Origin: Phycisphaerae bacterium
GTDB taxonomy: Bacteria; Planctomycetota; Phycisphaerae; Sedimentisphaerales; SG8-4
DNA: 15,008 nt
Direction: 5' to 3'
Assembly: GCA_030613765.1 (NCBI GenBank)
Contig: JAUWLI010000030.1
Location: forward strand, 1 to 15,008
Within the stretch, counting starts at the first letter, position 1; each line of letters starts with the position of its first letter. The notes beneath the pieces were generated by a model. It was not told the origin of the DNA. It did no database searches and saw nothing but the letters and a program-made list of their open reading frames with translations. The position numbers and the translations under genes were made by a program. Of the stretch, positions 1 through 7,511 are shown piece after piece.

Positions 1-311
1 GCACCCATAACCCCCAAAATACCGTCAAAACGACCGCCTTTTGGCTGGGAATCCATATGTGAACCACTCATGACAGGAGCATGGTCATTATTCTTTCCCC
101 CACGTTTTCCAAAGATGTTTCCCATTTCATCGATCGTGATCTCGAGATCCATTTCTTTGAGCCACTTGACAAACAAATCCCTGGCCTCTTTATCCTCGTC
201 GGACAAAGTCAGCCTTTGCACACCTCCATTTGGTGTCGCACCAATTTTTGCCATTTCCTCTAAAGTTTCCCGAAGACGTGCTCCATTAACGCTAAGGTTT
301 TTAATTTGCAT
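1..311 (-). CDS. N-carbamoyl-L-amino acid hydrolase-type M20 metallohydrolase, N-terminal part
   Basis: This open frame starts at an ATG at 311 and runs off the left edge after 103 codons, so only the N-terminus is seen. The start has a plausible GGTGA ribosome site just upstream. Near residues 82-103 it reads GSHMDSQPKGGRFDGILGV, the metal-binding and substrate-loop signature of the hydantoinase/carbamoylase branch of peptidase family M20 (N-carbamoyl-L-amino acid hydrolase, beta-ureidopropionase, allantoate amidohydrolase). The His and Asp of GSHMDS are the expected first metal ligands. These enzymes hydrolyse a carbamoyl-amide bond, releasing ammonia and CO2. It follows aguA by 86 bp on the same strand and may be co-transcribed with it. 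The exact substrate cannot be told from this fragment; a ureido compound from the agmatine route is one possibility, and an unrelated N-carbamoyl amino acid is another. Confidence 0.85.
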   Translation of the reverse strand, partial: MQIKNLSVNGARLRETLEEMAKIGATPNGGVQRLTLSDEDKEARDLFVKWLKEMDLEITIDEMGNIFGKRGGKNNDHAPVMSGSHMDSQPKGGRFDGILGVMG

Positions 312-397
312 ACTTATTTCACCAATCTGTTATTAATCGCAATATATAAGAGCGGGGCCACGTTCAATATATCTCTCACTACACTAACAGGCCAACT

Positions 398-1486
398 TCA
401 CGGCTGTTGCTGAGTAATGCAGTGGATGTTCCCACCGCCAAGTAAAAGCTCGCGTGCCTGAATGCCGATAACCTCTCTATCCGGATAGAGATGCCGGATG
501 GTTTCTAAGGCCGCTTTGTCATGGGGATCATTGAACAGGGGCACTATAACACCCTTGTTTGCTATATAAAAATTCACATAAGAACCGGCCAGCCTGTCCC
601 CTTCTTCTCTTGGAAGAGCGCCTTTGCTGAAATCAACTCCTAAACTCTCCTGTTTTGTCATGAACAGAGGCCCGGGCTGGTGAATCTTGTAAACCTCAAT
701 TTTCCTACCCTTAGCATCCCTTGTTTTTGATAATATTTCAAGGGCGTTTCTGGAGATTTCGTACATGGGATCTGAGGTGTCGTCTGTCCACAACAACACA
801 ACGACACCAGGTTTGACAAAACAGCACAGGTTGTCAACATGCCCGTCAGTTTCGTCCATGTAAACGCCCTTATTAAACCAGATGATCTTCTCAACACTAA
901 GATAGGCTTTCAAATGATCTTCTATTTCTTGCTTCGAAAGGCCGGGGTTACGGTTCGGATTCAGCAAGCATTCCTCTGTTGTTATCAGTGTCCCGTCGCC
1001 ATCCACATGTATGGAGCCGCCTTCCAGTATGAGCGGAGGACTGTAGCGATCAAGACGTTCTATCTCAAGAACTTTTCTGGCCACGAGAAGGTCCTGATCC
1101 CAGGGAAAGTACAATCCGCCCTTTAAACCGCCCCAGGCATTGAATTCCCAATCTACACCGCGAACCAGGCCTTCATTGTTAACTACAAATGTGGGGCCCA
1201 CATCCCGCATCCAGGCATCGTTTGACGATATCTCTACGACCTGGATTGCTCCTGCCAGAGCAGCACGGGCATTTTCCCATTGGCGGTGGTTGACGCCGAT
1301 AGTCACCGGTTCAAATGCGCATATGGCCTCGGCGACCTTGACGAAACAGGCCTGGGCCGGTTTTGCGCCCAGGCGCCACGTGTCGCCCCGTTCGGGCCAT
1401 AGCATCCAACAGCCTTCGTGCGGCTCAAATTCACCGGGCATCCGGAAGCCGTCTTCACGGGGTGTACTGCTCAGCGTTGTTGACAT
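398..1486 (-). CDS. aguA: Agmatine deiminase
   Basis: This 362-residue protein hydrolyses agmatine to N-carbamoylputrescine and ammonia, and belongs to the guanidine-modifying (pentein) superfamily. The family landmarks are in order: [10 protein letters not shown] at residues 8-17 near the N-terminus, [11 protein letters not shown] at 89-99, EGGSIH at 155-160, the DGHVD active-site segment around 214-218, and the terminal [11 protein letters not shown] with the catalytic cysteine at about 356. Length is typical of the family. I kept the first ATG because the TPRxDGF segment before residue 16 is conserved in agmatine deiminases; its ribosome site (GGAG, rather distant) is weak. It lies 137 bp beyond dctM and just before a carbamoylase gene. 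No AguB-type amidase is seen nearby, while a carbamoyltransferase and a carbamate kinase lie further upstream, which points to the phosphorolytic agmatine deiminase pathway. Confidence 0.96.
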   Translation of the reverse strand: MSTTLSSTPREDGFRMPGEFEPHEGCWMLWPERGDTWRLGAKPAQACFVKVAEAICAFEPVTIGVNHRQWENARAALAGAIQVVEISSNDAWMRDVGPTFVVNNEGLVRGVDWEFNAWGGLKGGLYFPWDQDLLVARKVLEIERLDRYSPPLILEGGSIHVDGDGTLITTEECLLNPNRNPGLSKQEIEDHLKAYLSVEKIIWFNKGVYMDETDGHVDNLCCFVKPGVVVLLWTDDTSDPMYEISRNALEILSKTRDAKGRKIEVYKIHQPGPLFMTKQESLGVDFSKGALPREEGDRLAGSYVNFYIANKGVIVPLFNDPHDKAALETIRHLYPDREVIGIQARELLLGGGNIHCITQQQP

Positions 1487-1507
1487 TTACTTATAAATAC
1501 TCCATTA

Positions 1508-1562
1508 CCGGCGTTGGATTCGATTGGTCGGTGATTACAAAGGCATTCCCTGCAAACGCCGG
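1508..1562 (-). repeat. Inverted repeat between dctM and aguA
   Basis: CCGGCGTT at 1508-1515 is perfectly complementary to AACGCCGG at 1555-1562, with a 39-base spacer. It lies in the gap between the dctM stop and the aguA start. No T-run follows on the minus strand, so it is not a standard terminator; mRNA processing or a protein site are both possible. Confidence 0.35.
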
Positions 1563-1623
1563 CGCTTCAACCCCATATTAATGAAACTTCAATCTCTTCC
1601 AGGCTTCATCCATCAGGCGTGTT

Positions 1624-2943
1624 TTATCCTCCCCCGAGCATAACTCTTGGAAGCCAGAGCACGAGTTCAGGGAATAGCATAATCAGAGCAAGGGCCACTC
1701 CTTGTATTATTACAAATGGAACGACTGATCGGTATATATCCCCCATTGTTATATCCGGCGGTACCACTCCCTTTATCAACATCAGGCAGTATCCGAAAGG
1801 GGGAGTCATGTAGGCCATCTGCATATTGATAATGTAAAGAACGCCAAACCATATTGGATTGAATCCCAGCTCATTGATAATAGGGATATATATAGGCATG
1901 GTAATGAACAGAATCGCTGTATCATCCATGAACATCCCTAAAATGAAGAAGGTCAATTGTATCATAATCAGAACGCCCCACGGTCCAAGTGGGAGAGCAT
2001 GCGTCACTGTATGTATGATCTCCTTGGCTCCCAGCGCATCATAGATTTGACCAAACGTTATCGCTCCCATGAATATCCACATCATAATCGCCGTAAGCTT
2101 TGCACTATCCATAAGCGCGTCTTTTATAAGCTTTAGGCTAAGCCTCCTTTTAATCGCAACAGCAATCATGGCTCCCAGGGCACCGATCGCAGAGGACTCA
2201 ACAGGCGTGGTTAGTCCCATCATAATTGTTCCGATAACCGAAAATATGATGGCACACGGCATGATAAGGTATTTAAGGCTTTTTATTTTTTCTTTCCGTG
2301 AAGGTCTTTCCTCCTTTGGTATAGGGGGGGCGATATGCGGTTGGAGACTGCATCGTATCGTGATATAAATGATGTACATTACAGCCAGCAGCAGTCCAGG
2401 TATAGCCCCGCCAAGGAAGAGTCTGCCTATGGACTCCTTTGCGATAACAGCATAAAGGATTGCGATGCAGCTTGGCGGGACAAGAAATCCGAGAGCGGCT
2501 CCTGCCTGGATGCATCCGGTAGCGATTTCTTTTTGATAACCTCGCTTGCGCATCAGGGGGAGAGCGATCCTTCCCATGGTTAGCGTGCCGGCGGCTTCAG
2601 AGCTCACGAGGGCTGCAATCATCGTGCAGACACCCACTGTAGCCGAAGCCAGACCACCCGGTATAGGAGCCAGCCAATACTGAAAGGTCGTAAAGAGGTC
2701 ATCGGCTATGCCGGAATAATACAGCAGCATGCCCATGAATACGAACATGGGAATACAAACCAAAACAGTATAATTCACCGTACTCACTGCTGCCAGATAG
2801 GCCATGAAAAGGGATTGCGGCCCCCATAACCACAGAGAAAATACCATGGCGATAGCTCCCAGTCCGTAGCTTATAGGGAAGCCTGTCAGCAGCAACAGCA
2901 ACATACTGCCAAACATTAATATTGTTATCCATTCAATTCCCAT
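1624..2943 (-). CDS. dctM: TRAP transporter large membrane subunit (DctM family)
   Basis: This 439-residue, very hydrophobic protein is the large permease subunit of a tripartite ATP-independent periplasmic transporter, which uses an ion gradient to import a solute handed over by the DctP binding protein. It has roughly a dozen membrane segments and family landmarks: the LGFLVPPS loop near the middle of the first half, the GLTTPVESSA segment, GMFMDDTA, and MTPPFG near the C-terminus. Its start overlaps the end of dctQ by 11 bases (2933-2943), a typical translational coupling. The length is normal for DctM. The substrate cannot be deduced from this subunit. Confidence 0.95.
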   Translation of the reverse strand: MGIEWITILMFGSMLLLLLTGFPISYGLGAIAMVFSLWLWGPQSLFMAYLAAVSTVNYTVLVCIPMFVFMGMLLYYSGIADDLFTTFQYWLAPIPGGLASATVGVCTMIAALVSSEAAGTLTMGRIALPLMRKRGYQKEIATGCIQAGAALGFLVPPSCIAILYAVIAKESIGRLFLGGAIPGLLLAVMYIIYITIRCSLQPHIAPPIPKEERPSRKEKIKSLKYLIMPCAIIFSVIGTIMMGLTTPVESSAIGALGAMIAVAIKRRLSLKLIKDALMDSAKLTAIMMWIFMGAITFGQIYDALGAKEIIHTVTHALPLGPWGVLIMIQLTFFILGMFMDDTAILFITMPIYIPIINELGFNPIWFGVLYIINMQMAYMTPPFGYCLMLIKGVVPPDITMGDIYRSVVPFVIIQGVALALIMLFPELVLWLPRVMLGGG

Positions 2944-3451
2944 TCCAATCCCTCCCGGTAATCGCTACATACAAGTCGCGAATATACTTGGCTATCCCTG
3001 CAATCAGCAGTAAGGAAACACCTACAGGTATCGCTAATTTGAAAGGCCACAGCACAGGTCTCCAAACTGATCTAGAGTGTTCGTTATTAATGAGGCAACT
3101 CCACCAGTCCTGCCATCCGTAGAATACGATTGCCCCGAAATAAAAGAAAAAAAGCGTGAATGTGATCAAATCAAAAATGGCCTTTTTCCTGGTACTGAAA
3201 CGGTGGAAAACCAGATCCATTCGTACCTGCTCATCGGTTATTAAAAGGTAGGCGCCAGTCAGCATCCACATGGGGCCAAACAGCAGTGCAACCAACTCCC
3301 GGGCCCATAGGGTCGGAGCTTGGAAGAAATATCTTAACGCCACATCAAAAAGGGTAATAACCACAAAAATGAATATAAACCACTTGACACAATTCGCCGC
3401 TCCACTGCCCAGGCTGTCTATAAACCAGACTGCTTTTCTTAGTTTGTCCAT
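2933..3451 (-). CDS. dctQ: TRAP transporter small membrane subunit (DctQ family)
   Basis: This 172-residue protein has four predicted membrane segments, roughly at residues 20-40, 55-75, 88-110 and 132-155, as expected for the small DctQ subunit that partners DctM in the inner membrane. The segment around ITDEQVRMDL matches the usual conserved polar loop after the second membrane helix. The ATG at 3451 has a good ribosome site, AGGAG four bases upstream. It overlaps dctM at its 3' end and follows dctP after a 183-base gap that holds a strong hairpin. Confidence 0.92.
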   Translation of the reverse strand: MDKLRKAVWFIDSLGSGAANCVKWFIFIFVVITLFDVALRYFFQAPTLWARELVALLFGPMWMLTGAYLLITDEQVRMDLVFHRFSTRKKAIFDLITFTLFFFYFGAIVFYGWQDWWSCLINNEHSRSVWRPVLWPFKLAIPVGVSLLLIAGIAKYIRDLYVAITGRDWNGN

Positions 3452-3572
3452 GTTACTCCTGCCTTCGTGAAATTACACTTCAAATCCGAGATGGCCATCG
3501 GGAGATTGTGTCATATCTAAAATAAATACCGGTCGCCTAAAGCCATGACACAGCCTCAATCGCATAAAAGTG

Positions 3573-3597
3573 TGTGGGTGAGCTATGCTCACCCACA
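3573..3597 (-). terminator. Strong stem-loop between dctP and dctQ
   Basis: TGTGGGTGAGC (3573-3583) and GCTCACCCACA (3587-3597) form a perfect 11-bp stem with a 3-base loop, 38 bases beyond the dctP stop. On the minus strand it is followed by CACTTTTA, a short T-run. It could be a leaky terminator or an mRNA-stabilising hairpin that lets the binding protein be made in excess of the membrane subunits. The structure is seen directly; the function is inferred. Confidence 0.6.
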
Positions 3598-3634
3598 AGA
3601 CCGCTTTCCTTTAATCGGGTCTTTATACAAGCTT

Positions 3635-4660
3635 TTACTCGAGTCGTCCGAAGTCTTTCATAGCTTTCAAAACAGCATTAGCTGCTCTCTTGCAAAACGG
3701 CCCTTTCTTTGCAAAGTCATTCTTGATCCATTCGACAGACTTCTTGGTAATGGTCTGTACATCCTCTTCCGGCAGGTGGGTGACCTTAATGCCATGTTTA
3801 TCCGCCATTGTTTTCAACGCTTCCTGCTCTTTCTCAGCATAAAAGGACGCCATGTATATCGTATTCGCCTGGACAGCGTTCACAAGAATTGCCTGCTGAT
3901 TGGCCGGCAGTTTTTCCCATGCTCTTTTGTTAATAAAATAAAAGGGGAAATAGGCGACCTGGTGTCTGGGGAGAAGGAAACTCTTTGTTACCTCGTGCAG
4001 GGACATGTCATACATGGCTTTTGCCCCTCCGTATTCAACCCCTTGAATTACGTTTCGGGAAAGGGCTGTGTAGAGTTCCTCAGGTCCCATATAGACAGAG
4101 GAAGCGCCTGTCAATTCGTTCAAAAAGGTAGCATAAGGGTCCAGAATGTTTATGTTTATCCCTTTCATGTCCTTGAGGCTGTTGACCTCTTTGGTAAACA
4201 TTAATGCACCACAATCATCTGCCTGAAACCCAAGAACCTTAATACGGTATCTTTTTTCAAAAGCCTCCTTGTAGATGTCGCCCAGGCCATACCTGTAAAT
4301 GGCAGCCATTTCTTCTTTCAGATTTCCAAATAAATAAGGAGCACTTTCCAGCTCACCCACAGGGACTGAGCCCATCTGATAATCGGGATGCGTATGTCCC
4401 ATCTCAAGCGTACCAGCCGCTACTGCGTCGCAAAGCTTTTCCACATTCACCAGCTCGCCGTCTGCAAACACCTTGATTTCAATTTCGCCACCAGACATTT
4501 CTTTAACGATTTTGGCATAGTGCTCAAAAAAGTGATTCTCGGCTGCCCCCCATGAATGCTGCAACCTCCACTTCGTCCCAGCAGCAGTAGCCTCAAAAGA
4601 GAACGCCATTACCAAAACAACCACCAATACAACTTTGATTAACGAATCTTTAAATTTCAT
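3635..4660 (-). CDS. dctP: TRAP transporter periplasmic solute-binding protein (DctP family)
   Basis: This 341-residue protein begins with a signal peptide (MKFKDSLIKVV, a hydrophobic stretch, then a likely cleavage after ATAA near residue 27). The mature part has DctP features: KWRLQHSW at the start, GGEIEIKVFADGEL near 57-70, a central MKGINI segment and GPEELYTALSRNVIQG near 192-207. It would bind the solute in the periplasm and deliver it to DctQM. The ATG at 4660 follows an AGGAGG sequence. One oddity: the segment that usually reads LKGLKIRVP, whose Arg contacts a substrate carboxylate, reads MKGININIL here, so that Arg is replaced by Asn at about residue 171. This suggests a substrate other than a simple carboxylate; the surrounding agmatine genes make an amine or guanidine compound conceivable, but this is inference. 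Confidence 0.94.
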   Translation of the reverse strand: MKFKDSLIKVVLVVVLVMAFSFEATAAGTKWRLQHSWGAAENHFFEHYAKIVKEMSGGEIEIKVFADGELVNVEKLCDAVAAGTLEMGHTHPDYQMGSVPVGELESAPYLFGNLKEEMAAIYRYGLGDIYKEAFEKRYRIKVLGFQADDCGALMFTKEVNSLKDMKGININILDPYATFLNELTGASSVYMGPEELYTALSRNVIQGVEYGGAKAMYDMSLHEVTKSFLLPRHQVAYFPFYFINKRAWEKLPANQQAILVNAVQANTIYMASFYAEKEQEALKTMADKHGIKVTHLPEEDVQTITKKSVEWIKNDFAKKGPFCKRAANAVLKAMKDFGRLE

Positions 4661-4730
4661 AGCTTCTCAATCCTCCTCTTTATAATGTTGGTTTTTTGTT
4701 TACGAGAGTCATGCCGTTTATCCTTGAGCG

Positions 4731-4998
4731 TCAGTTACGCATAAGGATCACCTCCTTCCCAAAAGCAAGTTCATGGCAGAGTTCCTCGGCGCCGTCAACC
4801 TCATCCAGGGGGAAATCGTACACTTCCTCGGGAGTTCCGAACTGAACCACCTATCCTCTGTGCATCACCGCCAGGCGGTCGCTGCAGACCAGTGCTTCAG
4901 ACTGGTCGTGGATCACCAGCAGGAAAGTCCCATCAAGACCCAGCATCTCCAGCCGCTTTTCCACCCGCGTTTTCACTTCGTCATTAGCGAATTTTCGC
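4731..4998 (-). pseudogene. Remnant of an ABC transporter ATPase (PotA/CysA/MalK class)
   Basis: Reading from about 4998 downward, the frame gives NDEVKTRVEKRLEMLGLDG, resembling the helical segment after the Q-loop of PotA-class ATPases. It continues straight into TFLLVIHDQSEALVCSDRL, the switch-His (H-loop) segment that normally lies far downstream. The signature motif and Walker B between them are missing, as are Walker A and everything before, so there is an internal deletion and a lost 5' end. A TAG at 4851-4853 interrupts the frame where an Arg of MHRGRIVQ would be expected. Beyond it the frame still reads VVQFGTPEEVYDFP, typical of the family, up to a TGA at 4731. The protein cannot be functional. 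Whether the parent served polyamines, molybdate/tungstate or something else cannot be decided from this piece. Confidence 0.75.
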
Positions 4999-5175
4999 GA
5001 AGGTCGCAAAAAGAGTGCCAGTACAGAAAAATACTCCCAAACGACGCCCAGCAACCAAAAAGTCGGCAGTGGTTTTAACGCGTTTTGACGCATACCAACC
5101 AATATAAAGGACTGCCATTATATAAACTGCTAAACCAAAGAGTACCCACCCACCATACTGATAAGTTCCTTCCAT
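4984..5175 (-). pseudogene. Truncated sodium:solute symporter, N-terminal fragment
   Basis: An ATG at 5175 with a strong AAAGGAG ribosome site opens a 63-codon frame that reads as the N-terminus of the sodium:solute symporter (SSF/SLC5) family: one membrane helix, then IGWYASKRVKTTADFLVAGR and FFCTGTLFATF, where intact relatives continue with WFG and a dozen more helices. The match breaks at about 4998 and the frame stops at 4984. At that point the sequence changes into the ABC ATPase remnant in another frame, so this is a deletion or recombination junction. A TTG at 5193 could extend the frame by six residues, but the ribosome site favours 5175. The peptide may still be translated, but it cannot transport. 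Confidence 0.75.
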
Positions 5176-5253
5176 AATTTTCTCCTTTGTCAAATTATTT
5201 TGGTTGTTTGTCGGGGTTACGTGCCGGCGGCAACCATCTACTTTGCCTTCTGT

Positions 5254-5496
5254 CTATCCACTGAAAATCGGCTGAAAAACCTTAATCACAGTGCCGTCCT
5301 CCACGGCGCTGCCGGCCTTGACAATGCAGCCGTTTGCCGAAATAAAACCGATTTTTGATTCGGGGATTCCAAGATGGGCAACAAGATCGGCGATACTGGC
5401 GCCATCCTGGATCTCAACATCAAGACCCTTTGCTGAATCATAGTGTTCAATTTTTTTTCTAAGGGTTCCGTACAGTTTGACGATTACCCTGGCCAT
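5254..5496 (-). CDS. MoaD/ThiS-family small sulfur-carrier-like protein
   Basis: This 80-residue protein has the ubiquitin-like beta-grasp pattern of MoaD/ThiS: RVIVKLYGTLRKKI at the start, a central DGASIADLVAHLGI, and a hydrophobic end VIKVFQPIFSG. MoaD-like proteins donate sulfur for the dithiolene of molybdopterin or tungstopterin, and family members are often found beside aldehyde:ferredoxin oxidoreductases. Here it lies 142 bp after the oxidoreductase gene, supporting a role in its pterin cofactor. The usual C-terminal Gly-Gly, needed for adenylation and thiocarboxylation, is Ser-Gly. It may therefore work differently, be an assembly factor, or tolerate the change. The ATG at 5496 has GGAG nine bases upstream. 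Confidence 0.85.
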   Translation of the reverse strand: MARVIVKLYGTLRKKIEHYDSAKGLDVEIQDGASIADLVAHLGIPESKIGFISANGCIVKAGSAVEDGTVIKVFQPIFSG

Positions 5497-5522
5497 ATGG
5501 GTACTCCGATGCAGGTAAGGGC

Positions 5523-5541
5523 CGCATACTATGCGTATGCG
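5523..5541 (-). promoter_or_regulatory. Small hairpin just upstream of the MoaD-like gene
   Basis: CGCATAC (5523-5529) and GTATGCG (5535-5541) form a perfect 7-bp stem with a 5-base loop, ending 26 bases before the ATG of the MoaD-like gene. No T-run follows it. It could affect translation or processing of the oxidoreductase-MoaD transcript; function is unknown. Confidence 0.35.
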
Positions 5542-5638
5542 ACCTTTATCGCGTCTTGAATATAAGCCGGAATTTTTCTTGCAATTTTAGAGCCGTTTTA
5601 TTTTGCCTGCGATTCTGATTAAATTGAAAAATAGTCCG

Positions 5639-7366
5639 TTAAAAATCGAAGGTTGAATCCATTTGTTCGTCACTGACCACCACTACCGAGTTGTGGGGGG
5701 GAAGCGGTTCTTCGTAGAACATTTTGGGCAGCCGGTCGTCTTTGGCGGTAAATCCGGCCTTTTTGTTAAAATCGAGCTCTGCTTTTAACACCCGACCGCC
5801 CAGTGAGCCCCAGTCATCTTCTCCGAACGGCTGTCCGGATTTGGCGGAAACCATAGCATAAACGTTTTCAATTCCGCCCGGGGCCGCCAGACCGGTTTGG
5901 GCAAAATCGCAGATTCCCATGCTGTCGACGGCGGCCATGTGCAACTGTGTATCCCTGGACGCCTCGACCTGGCCCTCGGCCGACAAAGGATCCAGGGTTC
6001 CCCCGAAGTCGGCCAGGTTCTGATCCACCACCCAGCCGGCGGTATGGTCAGCACCCATAGGAGTAGTGGCATAAGTGACGGCCATGCCCTGGATTGCCCT
6101 TGGATCGTAGGCCGCTATGCTTTGCCTTTTGACAGTCGGCACCCGATCATGGCCGAAATGTTTACCTACCGCATCGGGCCCATTGCCGATAATTTTGCCG
6201 AACTCAGTACCTTTGGAGACCTCTTCCACCATTTCAATGGCCGCGGCCCCATCACCGAAGGATTTATAGCCCGCATCCATTGCCACGGCGACGGCCACAC
6301 CGGTGTTCATGGTGTCAAGGCCGATGTCATCACAGAGAAAATCAAGCTTTGCGATTGAATCCAGATCATCATTGCCGATCATCCCCCCCATGGACCAGAG
6401 GGTTTCATACTCCAGAGAAGAAGTGATGTATTTGCCCTGCGCGTCGACGTATTCATTGGAACAGTCGATGATGCACTGGGCACACCCTTTGTGGGTGGTT
6501 TTCCCCCCCCGTTCTTTGATCACTTTGGCCATGGTTTCACCGCTGATTTTTTCAACGCCGTCAAATTGGCCCTTGCGGGCGTTGCAGGTGGGGAAAGCCC
6601 CGGCACCATTGATCGGCTCAACAAGACAAGCTGTACCCAATTCAGGTAGGATTTCACCGCTGAATTCGTCCGCTTTGACCGCTTTTGCATAGGCTCTGGC
6701 ACACGTTTTGAATGCGTCCGGCTCAGCCAACGGATCGGGTGTTTTGCCTTTTCTGTCAACGATCAGCGCCTTGAGCCCCTTTGACCCCATAACAGCCCCT
6801 AATCCACCTCGGCCGGCTGCTCGACAGGGTCGGCCGTCCAGGTCAGTGGTTTGGATTGAAGCGGATGACAATTGAAAATCTCCTGCCGGGCCGATGCAAG
6901 TGATACTGCATTTCTCACCATACGTTGCGGTCAGCTTCTCAACCAACGCATAGGTTCGCATCCCTCTGCTTTCCCGGGCATCCAGCAGTGAGGCCTCACC
7001 GCCGGCATCAATCTTAAGGAAATAATACGCACCTTCGGCAGCCTGACCTTCAACAATCAGGGCCGTGATCCCAAGATTCGCCAGCGCAGCCGCAACCGTG
7101 CCGCCGACATTGCTCTCCTTGATTCCGCCGGTGAGCGGGCTCTTTGCTCCGATTGAAAGACGGCTGGTGTTGATCAACGGCGTGCCGCTCAGGTAACCGG
7201 GTGCAAATACAAGCTTGTTCTCCAGTCCCAGGGGATCGCAGGCGGCCGGCACTTCACTGTTGATCAGGCTGGAAGTCAGTGCTCGCCCACCAAGGCAGGC
7301 ATATTCTTCCGGAACCTCCCGGGTATCGATGCTTTTGGTTGTCAAATTTACTCTTAATAATTTCAT
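5639..7366 (-). CDS. aor: Aldehyde:ferredoxin oxidoreductase family, tungsten-type enzyme
   Basis: This 575-residue protein belongs to the tungsten aldehyde ferredoxin oxidoreductase family, which oxidises aldehydes to carboxylates and passes electrons to ferredoxin in the cytoplasm. The N-terminal domain has GGRALTSSLI, NTSRLSIGAKSPLTGG and the pterin-binding DLDGRPCRAAGRGGLGAVMG near residues 175-194. The [4Fe-4S] ligands are visible as C295-x2-C298-x3-C302 with the fourth cysteine at 486 (DSMGICDFA). DDIGLDTMNTG (346-356) and MGADHTAGWV (437-446) are also typical. Length is close to the usual 600. The ATG at 7366 follows AAGGAG. It lies downstream of patA and before a MoaD-like gene. The substrate is not readable from sequence; context makes 4-aminobutanal, made by PatA, the best candidate, with succinic semialdehyde next. 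Family certainty is high, substrate certainty low. Confidence 0.94.
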   Translation of the reverse strand: MKLLRVNLTTKSIDTREVPEEYACLGGRALTSSLINSEVPAACDPLGLENKLVFAPGYLSGTPLINTSRLSIGAKSPLTGGIKESNVGGTVAAALANLGITALIVEGQAAEGAYYFLKIDAGGEASLLDARESRGMRTYALVEKLTATYGEKCSITCIGPAGDFQLSSASIQTTDLDGRPCRAAGRGGLGAVMGSKGLKALIVDRKGKTPDPLAEPDAFKTCARAYAKAVKADEFSGEILPELGTACLVEPINGAGAFPTCNARKGQFDGVEKISGETMAKVIKERGGKTTHKGCAQCIIDCSNEYVDAQGKYITSSLEYETLWSMGGMIGNDDLDSIAKLDFLCDDIGLDTMNTGVAVAVAMDAGYKSFGDGAAAIEMVEEVSKGTEFGKIIGNGPDAVGKHFGHDRVPTVKRQSIAAYDPRAIQGMAVTYATTPMGADHTAGWVVDQNLADFGGTLDPLSAEGQVEASRDTQLHMAAVDSMGICDFAQTGLAAPGGIENVYAMVSAKSGQPFGEDDWGSLGGRVLKAELDFNKKAGFTAKDDRLPKMFYEEPLPPHNSVVVVSDEQMDSTFDF

Positions 7367-7420
7367 ATCAGTCTCCTTCCAATTACATTAATATCGGTTG
7401 CTCCATCAAAACTCACCAAC

Positions 7421-7466
7421 GCGAGCAATTATGAGAGAATCCTCTCGCTTGCATGCGGCCTGCAAG
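7421..7466 (-). promoter_or_regulatory. Tandem hairpins after patA
   Basis: The 145-base gap between patA and the oxidoreductase holds GAGAG/CTCTC (about 7433-7446) and CTTGCA (7448-7453) paired with TGCAAG (7461-7466). Neither has a T-run on the minus strand. They may shape or protect mRNA ends in the gap; terminator activity is doubtful. Confidence 0.3.
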
Positions 7467-7511
7467 TTATTATATCGTTCCGTTGTATTGCGACGGATTG
7501 AAATCATGGCG

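Noticed and set aside
3545..4204. A 219-codon open frame on the plus strand opposite dctP
   Set aside because: Antisense to a gene with a clear signal peptide and DctP motifs; its translation is Cys/Phe-rich and matches nothing I know.
4851..5102. An 83-codon minus-strand frame as a real small gene
   Set aside because: Its first half is the symporter fragment read out of frame and its second half is the ATPase remnant; it is a by-product of the junction.
5897..6692. Two plus-strand open frames opposite the aldehyde oxidoreductase
   Set aside because: They mirror a gene with complete cofactor motifs and have no independent ribosome sites or domains.
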